Made by a program: the position numbers and the translations under genes
From: a virus
Direction: 5' to 3' (one strand)
Virus record (IMG/VR): IMGVR_UViG_3300021197_000619
Span: 1 to 27,824 of that record
DNA length: 27,824 bases
Notes under the pieces: generated by a model
The model's input: the letters and a program-made list of their open reading frames with translations, nothing else
Databases searched by the model: none
Told to the model about the DNA's origin: nothing
Part shown: in pieces, positions 21,458-27,824 of the stretch
Numbering within the stretch: the first letter of the stretch is position 1
Layout of the letters: the number at the start of each line of letters is the position of its first letter

Positions 21458-22678
21458 TTAGTTAAATTTTCTTTTTGTAATTTTTAATTTCGATGAATCA
21501 AATCCACTAATTGCTTTTACTTTAAAACCACCAACACTAATATCGCCTGAACTTCCTGTTCTAGCTTTAGTATCGGTTAAATTTTTAGATTTACTAATGA
21601 CGTCTTTGACGGCATCAGCTTTTCCTTGTTCGTAAAAGTGACTAGCAATTTTATCAACGTTTTCAGCAGCGTACATGGCTTTGTGATAACCAGAAGTATC
21701 CACTACGTCTCCATCTTCATTTAAGAACTTCTTAACTAAATTATTGAGATTCGATTGATTTTCTGCTACTTTCTCACGATTCTGTATATTATACTTATAA
21801 CTTTTTTCACCAACTTTTATATCAAAACCTTTGAATTCGTCGTTGAATAGTTCTTTAGTATTTTTTTTGAATGTTTCGTGTTGTTCAGTAGCCACATCTT
21901 GTTGCTTGTTGTAGCGATTAAAAAAGTCCATTGCTTTTTGTTGGTCCTGAGTTACGCCGGGTCTCAACTTGATTTCGTCGTAATATTTCTTTTTCGTTTC
22001 CTCTAAAAAGTTTTTTGCTTTTGCAATCTCTTCTTTTTTAGCGAGTTTCTTTTTACGGACGTCACGCTCCTCGTCCAAGTCTTCATCAAAGTCAAAATTA
22101 TCTTCCATGATAAATCCTATTTCTTCTTCGTTTAAATGCGGTTTAGCTTTTTTGTAATACTCTTTTAATAAAGTATTATCATCAATACTTGAATAGTCAG
22201 CATTTAATCTTGTATAATCTTCTATAGTTCCACCAGTTTCTTCCATAAAAGTAACTAGCTTTTCAATATTTTCTGGTAATTTTTTACCTAATATTTTTTC
22301 ATCTCGTATAGCTTCTTTTACTTCTTGAGTAACCTGCTCTACTTCTTTTTCTGTAACTTCGGTGATTGCAGAAAACCCTTCAACATCCTCGTTGGACTCT
22401 TGTATAGGTTCTCCCACCTCTGTGCTATCTCCGGATGGTTCTTCCACAGGTACCTTCTCTGTTTCTCCGATTTGAATGGCATTGTCTTCTTTGTTTAATA
22501 AATCGTTAGGTACTATAACTTTTGTTATTTCCTTTGGTAATTCAACTAAAGGTTCTTTAATGTTAACCTTAACAACTTCTTGCTCAGGATCACCTAATTT
22601 TTTAGGTGTTTTCTTTTTAGACTTTATTTTAAAGTCACCCTCCTGTTTAACAGGTTCATTTGTTTTTTCTTCTGACAT
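21458..22678 (-). CDS. Capsid scaffolding-type protein
   Basis: A 406-residue, highly charged protein between portal and capsid genes, where scaffold genes normally sit. Residues 1-130 are acidic and disordered (PVEEPSGDSTEVGEPIQESN). The ordered part begins near residue 140 with LVTFMEETGGTIEDYTRLNADY and continues through LKEYYKKAKPHLNEEEIGFI, DFDEDLDEERDVRKKKLAKKEE and long helices rich in Lys and Glu. The C-terminus is basic (KLKITKRKFN), a common capsid-binding feature of scaffolds. There is no Ser-His-Asp/Glu protease signature, so a prohead protease role is not supported. The start has an AT-rich leader (ATCATATTATATT) and no SD. A scaffold is the best explanation; a minor head protein is the alternative. 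Confidence 0.65.
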   Translation of the reverse strand: MSEEKTNEPVKQEGDFKIKSKKKTPKKLGDPEQEVVKVNIKEPLVELPKEITKVIVPNDLLNKEDNAIQIGETEKVPVEEPSGDSTEVGEPIQESNEDVEGFSAITEVTEKEVEQVTQEVKEAIRDEKILGKKLPENIEKLVTFMEETGGTIEDYTRLNADYSSIDDNTLLKEYYKKAKPHLNEEEIGFIMEDNFDFDEDLDEERDVRKKKLAKKEEIAKAKNFLEETKKKYYDEIKLRPGVTQDQQKAMDFFNRYNKQQDVATEQHETFKKNTKELFNDEFKGFDIKVGEKSYKYNIQNREKVAENQSNLNNLVKKFLNEDGDVVDTSGYHKAMYAAENVDKIASHFYEQGKADAVKDVISKSKNLTDTKARTGSSGDISVGGFKVKAISGFDSSKLKITKRKFN

Positions 22679-22704
22679 AATATAATATGATTAAATAATT
22701 AAAA

Positions 22705-25092
22705 TTAGATAGTTGGCATTATTTCAGCCACATCTTTTTGTTCGAAATCTATAGGTGATAAATCATTTTTTCTTTGATCTATCATCTGACTTTGCTGCGT
22801 ACCTTCCATTTTTATACGCTTGTCTTTTCTGTTTTCTATTTCTTGTTCTTTTTGACCAGTAGCTTGCATTTCCATTTGTTTTAACTGTAAATCAAATTGA
22901 TGTTGGGTTTGCATCTTTTGCATCTCTAACGAAGCAGCTAATTCCATACGCTGTATCTCCATTTGATTACTAGCTTTTTCAAACTGAACTTTAGATCCAG
23001 ATATAGCTTCTTGCTTTTGAACCTCTGTCATGGCTATTTTTTCAGCAGCATCAGCTTGTGATTCAGCTTGTGCTCTAATATTAGCTTGTTGGTTTTCTTG
23101 ATCTTGCTTACCTTTAGCTTTACGTTTTATTTTAAGCATTTGATTAGCTAACTTAAGATTTTTAATTTGTCTTAAATCAATAGCATCTTCTAAGTCAATA
23201 CCGCCACTTTGTAAAGCTACTTGTATGTTTTGCTCTAATTGTTGTTGTTCTTCTTCGTCTGGTTCTAATTCTAAGAATATACCAAAGTCATGAAGATTTA
23301 AGTTACTAACTTCTAGCAATGTATTAATATTGTAAATAGATATAGAATTAGTTAAAGCTTCAGCAGTTAACGGAAACTCTAATGCGTCAGCTATTTTTAG
23401 TGCAATATTTTCTGCTATTCTAAGAGTTAAATATAAGCTAGACTGCTTTATATGTCTAGTTGCAACATTAGAAGCGTTAGCTGCTATCTTTTGTAACCCT
23501 ACTAGCGTTTGTTTGTCTGGTGTACTACCATCTCTAGCTTCGTTAAGTCCGGTTACATCACGTATCATTTGTAAGTAGTATTGATAAGTTTGTATAAGAC
23601 TTTGTATTTTACCTTGACCGCTAGAGCTATTAAGTTCTTGTATAGGAACTTTTCCAGCATTCATTTCACCATCTTGCGTAAGTGATCTACCAACAATAGA
23701 ACCAGTTTGGAAATACATGTTTAGCGCTTCTGCTGGATTATAATTTGTACCGTTACCTAAATCAACTTCAGCTAAACCATCCATATCTAAATATACACCA
23801 TCTGGCACCATTCTAGACATTACTTGTTGTAGTTTTAAATGAGTAAGCTGTATCATATCTGCAAAACCAATACACTTGCTAACTAAAGATTCAATTCTAC
23901 CTTTATAAATTCTTGGAGCACATATAGCATAATTCATTTCTACTTTAGTAGTATCAGCTAATGGCCTTGACATATTTTTAGCCATTTCCCATTTAAGCAT
24001 TGTATTTGTTCCTAATACTTTAGCTCCATTATATAAAACTTCAATAGATCTTGACACTCTTTCAAACCCATCATTTTGTGGTGGATTAAATTCATCATTT
24101 TTTTCTAATGCTTTTTGTAATCCTTGTGGAGTATTTTTTATTTTAAATACTTGATTGTGATAAGTCTTGTAATCAAAATATAAAACTTGAACAGTGTTTT
24201 CATCATAATTACCCCAACCTGTTACGTATTGTCTATTACCGGGCATTTTTTGAATTATTTCTAATTCATCTTTGCTAATGTTTGGAAACTCTTTTTTAAG
24301 TTCTGGTATAGTTATAGCTTTAACCTCACCAACATAGTATATATCTTCAAAGTTTGGATCTTCAGTATATGAATAAACCATGTAAGCTGGATCTACATAA
24401 TCAACTGTTACACCTTCAGCTGTATTAAAACTTGTCTTTGAAGCAGCAATTCCACAAACAGTTAAGTCCATGTTTAGTCTACGTCTAATTAAATCATATT
24501 TATTTTGAGCTAAAACAGATGATATAGCTTCTTCTTCTGCTATTTCAATACTTTGCTTATATGACAATTGCATGTGAAGTTCTAATTCTTCGTCTGATTC
24601 CGGTATAGCGCTTGGATCTAGACTTTGATATAAGTTAATACCTAAAGAATTTTTTAATTCATCTAGGTAATCTTTAGCCATCATGTCTTCATATATACGA
24701 GAAGCATAGTCAGTTCTTTTTTTAACTGACGCTGGATCTTGAGCATAAGCTTTTATATCATAACTTTTACTTGATATACCGTTAACAACTATATCAACAA
24801 ACTTAGATAATATAGGAACTGGCTTCCAGTCTAAATTAAGATAAGACAAATCACCATTAATAGATAATTCATCTTTGTATTTTTGAGGTGATTGTTCACC
24901 ACGAGCGTATTGTCTTAAGTTGTGAAAATTATTCCAGTTAGTTAAATATCTATTACCGTTAGTTCTACCTTGATCAAACCACTCATATTCAATTGCCATA
25001 GCAACTTGACTACCGTACTCTTGACTTGCTTTGTCTGCATCACTCACTACTTGACTAGGGAAGGCGCTATTGCTATTAGTATATATATTCAT
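22705..25092 (-). CDS. Portal protein (crAss-like), 795 residues
   Basis: Located between the terminase (stop-to-start TAAATG) and the scaffold gene. Recognisable core segments include RQYARGEQSPQKYKDEL, LSYLNLDWKPVPILSKFVDI, VDPAYMVYSYTEDPNFEDIY and VTGLNEARDGSTPDKQTLVG, which together match the portal family of crAss-like phages. Residues ~660-785 form a long Gln/Met/Glu/Lys-rich coiled coil (IQRMELAASLEMQKMQTQHQ), corresponding to an extended barrel pointing into the head. It is longer than most portals (about 500-700 residues), largely because of this tail. The portal forms the dodecameric entry channel and works with the terminase encoded directly upstream. No frameshift or missing segment is seen. 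Confidence 0.85.
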   Translation of the reverse strand: MNIYTNSNSAFPSQVVSDADKASQEYGSQVAMAIEYEWFDQGRTNGNRYLTNWNNFHNLRQYARGEQSPQKYKDELSINGDLSYLNLDWKPVPILSKFVDIVVNGISSKSYDIKAYAQDPASVKKRTDYASRIYEDMMAKDYLDELKNSLGINLYQSLDPSAIPESDEELELHMQLSYKQSIEIAEEEAISSVLAQNKYDLIRRRLNMDLTVCGIAASKTSFNTAEGVTVDYVDPAYMVYSYTEDPNFEDIYYVGEVKAITIPELKKEFPNISKDELEIIQKMPGNRQYVTGWGNYDENTVQVLYFDYKTYHNQVFKIKNTPQGLQKALEKNDEFNPPQNDGFERVSRSIEVLYNGAKVLGTNTMLKWEMAKNMSRPLADTTKVEMNYAICAPRIYKGRIESLVSKCIGFADMIQLTHLKLQQVMSRMVPDGVYLDMDGLAEVDLGNGTNYNPAEALNMYFQTGSIVGRSLTQDGEMNAGKVPIQELNSSSGQGKIQSLIQTYQYYLQMIRDVTGLNEARDGSTPDKQTLVGLQKIAANASNVATRHIKQSSLYLTLRIAENIALKIADALEFPLTAEALTNSISIYNINTLLEVSNLNLHDFGIFLELEPDEEEQQQLEQNIQVALQSGGIDLEDAIDLRQIKNLKLANQMLKIKRKAKGKQDQENQQANIRAQAESQADAAEKIAMTEVQKQEAISGSKVQFEKASNQMEIQRMELAASLEMQKMQTQHQFDLQLKQMEMQATGQKEQEIENRKDKRIKMEGTQQSQMIDQRKNDLSPIDFEQKDVAEIMPTI

Positions 25093-27303
25093 TTAACTTA
25101 TAATTTTTGATGTAAATCCTTTGTTATCGTATTTTTTTATACCTAAATCTACTGGTTGTAATTTAATTTTGTTACTTGGAGCATATCTATGCTTGTTACA
25201 AGCCATTAAAGCAAGTCCTGAACTAATAGATGCATCATGTGATGTTCTATTGTTAATATTAAATTGCGCCCAATCTTCTAGTGTTCTTTGGAAATACATA
25301 TCTCCATAACCTGTTTCTTTTAAACCAACAAAATGCTCAACATAAGATTCTATAGCAGACGCATGTGCTTGCTTAATATCTTCGCTAGAGTTTGGCATAC
25401 CACCTATTTCTCTTTCTGTTATAGATAATTTATTGTATTTTTTATCTGGTCGATTCATAGAATATGATCTATAGCCTCTTCTTTTAAAATGATATAATAA
25501 TCTAGGTTTGTTATTTTCTGCTAATATTGGCATACCATAAAATACACAAGCCATCAAAACATCTTCAAAAAATATCTCAGCAGTTTGTGGTCTAGCAATA
25601 TATTCTAAAAAGAAATGATTAGGTGGAACATCTTCCATGCTAAATTTAGTTAAACCGCTTAAAGCTCCGTTAGAACCTCGGCCATCTACTGTACCTGATA
25701 TATCATATGGATCACATCCAAAAGCACCGCAGTGCTCATTGCCTGGATATATTCTTCCATTTTTCTTTATAGTTCTATTTTGTAGTTCAACCGGTGGAAC
25801 CCATGACACTAAAAACCTACCGTTTTTATTTGGTACAAATATAACTTTAGTATCTTTAATACCATTTTCCCATTGTAAACTACCTTTTGTAATAGACAAT
25901 GAATTTTTTAAATCTTCATTAAAATCTATTTGTTGATAGATCTTAGTTAGATTAAATAAAGATTGTTTTGATTCATCTCTGAAAGCGTGTTTAGTAGTGC
26001 GTGGAAACTGTCTATAAAATTCATTTAATCCATCTTGATCATCTTTAAGACCTTCTACCTCGTTATCCCAGTATTCAATAACCCCGATTTTGATTGGCGC
26101 TCCATGAGGTCCAAACACTGGTTTTTGTGGTGTTTCGAAGACAGGCATGCCATAAGAATCAATGTATCCCTCGTAATTCCATTCCATAGGAATGAACAAA
26201 GAATAGAGTCCTGAACGAGTTTGTCCATTTGCATTTCTTTTGTTAACATTTGAGTCATCATATAATTTCTTAAAATTTCTACCTCCTTTATCTAAAGCAT
26301 TAGATGTTGATCCCATCATACACTTACCTATAATTCTACTACCTAATCTAAGAGTAGTTTTTGTAACTCTCCAGTTATTTAATATATTATTAGGTCTTTC
26401 CCATTTACCTGATTCATCATGAACTAAAAGTTTAAGTTTTTCTCCATCATAAGCGTTGTCTCCAGTGTTTTTCCAATCAATAGTTGTATCAAGTCCTTCT
26501 AAATCTTCTGCTTTTTCAGTAGACACAATGCTTCTTCTAGTAAACTTACTTGCTGGTACTCTATAGGCCAGTTCTGTTTTAGGTCGATCCATACCATCTT
26601 GTATCGGTTTAAAAAAGAAAGGATAATTAACGGATATTGGTACTACTTTGTCTGTAAACATTTTCTTAGCATCGGCACCTGACTTAGATAATATACCAAA
26701 ACGTGCATCAGTTGATATTGTAGCCATGTTAACACATTCACCAGAAGCCATAAAAGAAAATCCAGAACGTCTGTTTTTTAAGTATGACATACCATAACAT
26801 CTATAATCTGCTCGGCAAGCTTCCCAGAATATAAAAAATAATCTATTTGATTCTCTAAAATCTGGTTGGCCAACATCAATCTTTGACCATTGTAAATACA
26901 TATAATGTGTTCCTGTTAAATACGTAGGTATATTTTTATTTATATACCAAAAACCTTCTTCACGCCTTTTAAACTCTTCATCAATATAGTCGTAATATTT
27001 TTCTTTAAATTCTTCTGGATATTCTCTCCAATCAAATACAGTTTTTATTCTTTTTAATTCTTTAGGATAATTAAATGGTGTCCATTTATTTTCTTTGAAC
27101 TCATGAACTTCATTAGCTTTAGGTAAAGCTATTGTTAGGTTTTGTATTTCATATATCTCTCCGATTTGACCAGTTTTAGATATAACAACCATATTGTATT
27201 CTTCATTGTATCCGTATTCCCATTTTTTATACCTATTCATTCGTTTAAGAATTTTAGGTTTTATATGGTCATTTAGTATTTTATATAAAGTTTGCTTATA
27301 CAT
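25093..27303 (-). CDS. terL: Large terminase subunit (DNA packaging motor)
   Basis: A 736-residue ATPase plus nuclease that drives DNA into the prohead through the portal encoded next. The ATPase half has a variant P-loop at residues 176-183 (KNRRSGFS, without the usual Lys before Ser), a Walker B at 292-297 (LLVHDE) and a coupling motif at 331-335 (GSTSN). The RuvC-like nuclease half has D531 and D534 (GCDPYD), E596 (LAENNKP) and D690 (SHDAS), consistent with three metal-binding acidic clusters. The N-terminal 110 residues are Lys/Tyr/Glu-rich. The length suits crAss-like terminases, which are larger than the classical ~500-600 residues. The start overlaps the preceding stop (TAATG), and the stop directly abuts the portal ATG. 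Confidence 0.88.
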   Translation of the reverse strand: MYKQTLYKILNDHIKPKILKRMNRYKKWEYGYNEEYNMVVISKTGQIGEIYEIQNLTIALPKANEVHEFKENKWTPFNYPKELKRIKTVFDWREYPEEFKEKYYDYIDEEFKRREEGFWYINKNIPTYLTGTHYMYLQWSKIDVGQPDFRESNRLFFIFWEACRADYRCYGMSYLKNRRSGFSFMASGECVNMATISTDARFGILSKSGADAKKMFTDKVVPISVNYPFFFKPIQDGMDRPKTELAYRVPASKFTRRSIVSTEKAEDLEGLDTTIDWKNTGDNAYDGEKLKLLVHDESGKWERPNNILNNWRVTKTTLRLGSRIIGKCMMGSTSNALDKGGRNFKKLYDDSNVNKRNANGQTRSGLYSLFIPMEWNYEGYIDSYGMPVFETPQKPVFGPHGAPIKIGVIEYWDNEVEGLKDDQDGLNEFYRQFPRTTKHAFRDESKQSLFNLTKIYQQIDFNEDLKNSLSITKGSLQWENGIKDTKVIFVPNKNGRFLVSWVPPVELQNRTIKKNGRIYPGNEHCGAFGCDPYDISGTVDGRGSNGALSGLTKFSMEDVPPNHFFLEYIARPQTAEIFFEDVLMACVFYGMPILAENNKPRLLYHFKRRGYRSYSMNRPDKKYNKLSITEREIGGMPNSSEDIKQAHASAIESYVEHFVGLKETGYGDMYFQRTLEDWAQFNINNRTSHDASISSGLALMACNKHRYAPSNKIKLQPVDLGIKKYDNKGFTSKIIS

Positions 27304-27578
27304 TACTTAGATCTTCCTTCAGCAAAACCACGAAATGTAGTTTCTTTTTTAACTTCTTGAGGTTTTTCATCTAACATGTTTTGTTCTTCTATAATACGAT
27401 TATGTATTTCAAAAGCATCAAATATGCATAGTTTTTTTGTAGCTGCAGCGTTTTTTAATCTGTCAGCTGATATATCTTCGTCTGAATCTACAATAGCTTC
27501 TTTAGCAACTTTAATAAGTTCCTCAACTGCTATGTGCCCAGCTTGGATTATATTCAACTTCGTTTCCTTCGTGTTCAT
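27303..27578 (-). CDS. Small protein before terL; candidate small terminase subunit
   Basis: A 91-residue, mainly helical protein. The conserved-looking core is AVEELIKVAKEAI, then DISADRLKNAAATKKLCIFD and AFEIHNRIIEEQN, i.e. three helices, followed by a charged tail (EEKP-type) ending in FAEGRSK. No helix-turn-helix is certain. Its position directly before terL and its size fit a small terminase, but crAss-like phages have no well-defined one, so this is inference. Its only ATG (27578) lies inside the end of the GroES-like gene, giving a 56-base out-of-phase overlap; its stop overlaps the terL start (TAATG). No later ATG exists before the conserved part, which supports this start. Confidence 0.6.
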   Translation of the reverse strand: MNTKETKLNIIQAGHIAVEELIKVAKEAIVDSDEDISADRLKNAAATKKLCIFDAFEIHNRIIEEQNMLDEKPQEVKKETTFRGFAEGRSK

Positions 27579-27824
27579 ATTTTATAACAATATCATTAGA
27601 TTTCATACAATAAAGACGTTGACCGTCTATTAAAAAATCCCATTCACCGTTAGGTGTATAACCTACAATGTCTCCAGGATTTATTTTAAGCGCTTCTAAC
27701 GAGCTATTACCTATTTTAAGTATACCAATAAGCTTTTGCTCTTTATTTAGCGTTAGATAATTATTATCTTTAAGTGGCATAATAAAACATCTGTCACCAA
27801 ACGCTTTCCATTTTGTGTTTCTTT
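27523..27824 (-). CDS. GroES-like co-chaperonin, partial at the right edge
   Basis: The frame is open from the window edge; an ATG at 27780 is internal, not the start. Upstream of it the protein reads WKAFGDRCFIMPLKD, matching the N-terminal DRVxVxxxK strand of Cpn10/GroES. It continues with IGILKIGN (compare GEVLAVGN in GroES), LKINPGDIVGY (VKVGDxVxF), FLIDGQRLYCMKSNDIVIKYE (VKxDGEEYLIMxExDILAxxE), and a short extra tail ending NPSWAHSS. The interval replacing the GroES mobile loop (DNNYLTLNKEQKL) is only about 13 residues. Phage co-chaperonins such as T4 gp31 work with host GroEL to fold the capsid protein. Placement at the head of the packaging/head operon fits that use. The fold is well supported; the N-terminus lies outside the window. 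Confidence 0.78.
   Translation of the reverse strand, partial: RNTKWKAFGDRCFIMPLKDNNYLTLNKEQKLIGILKIGNSSLEALKINPGDIVGYTPNGEWDFLIDGQRLYCMKSNDIVIKYEHEGNEVEYNPSWAHSS

Noticed and set aside
26055-26261. Minus-strand 68-codon frame inside the terminase gene
   Set aside because: It is out of frame within the conserved terminase coding region and shows no recognisable motif or leader.
1-27824. tRNA genes, CRISPR arrays, integrase, insertion sequences or attachment sites
   Set aside because: No gap between genes exceeds 86 bases, no cloverleaf or regular direct repeats were seen, and no recombinase motif was found in any protein.

Overview
The window is one contiguous piece of a tailed bacteriophage genome. 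Every supported gene lies on the minus strand, so it reads from right to left. Genes are packed with gaps of at most 86 bases or short overlaps (ATGA, TAATG, TAAATG). DNA is AT-rich. Starts are not preceded by Shine-Dalgarno sequences but by A/T-rich runs such as TTAAATTAA-ATG or ATATTATATT-ATG. The leftmost gene begins with a secretion signal ending in SFGQ, a style common in flavobacteria. Together these suggest a phage of a Bacteroidota host, probably marine. The portal, terminase, capsid and neck proteins look like those of crAss-like (Crassvirales-type) podoviruses and related marine metagenomic phages. That placement comes from pattern memory and was not searched.

In transcription order: (1) a GroES-like co-chaperonin, cut by the right edge; (2) a 91-residue protein, candidate small terminase; (3) large terminase; (4) portal with a long coiled-coil tail; (5) an acidic scaffold-like protein; (6) major capsid protein, with visibly different codon use; (7) a conserved 271-residue structural protein, with an RNA stem-loop in the gap on each side of it; (8) two connector or ring-type neck proteins; (9) a 1244-residue and a 514-residue tail/nozzle protein that together resemble one muzzle or stabilisation protein; (10) a cupin-fold virion protein; (11) a membrane-active, coiled-coil ejection-type protein; (12) an unrecognised 363-residue protein; (13) a 2779-residue polyvalent protein carrying an HExxH zincin motif, a complete HAD hydrolase domain and membrane-type segments; (14) a chain of four overlapping small genes, including a 58-residue gene, a one-pass membrane protein (holin or spanin candidate) and a secreted protein cut by the left edge.

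The order packaging, head, neck, tail, injected proteins, probable lysis is that of a late structural operon. The likely division of labour is as follows. The co-chaperonin helps the host GroEL fold capsid proteins. Scaffold and portal nucleate the head, and the terminase fills it. The neck and nozzle proteins close it. The 225-, 363- and 2779-residue proteins are carried in the virion and ejected into the host. The most interesting items are the phage GroES with a short mobile loop, the giant zincin-HAD protein, the terminase P-loop without its usual lysine, and the stem-loops bracketing the gene after the capsid gene. No tRNA, CRISPR, integrase, insertion sequence or origin was seen.
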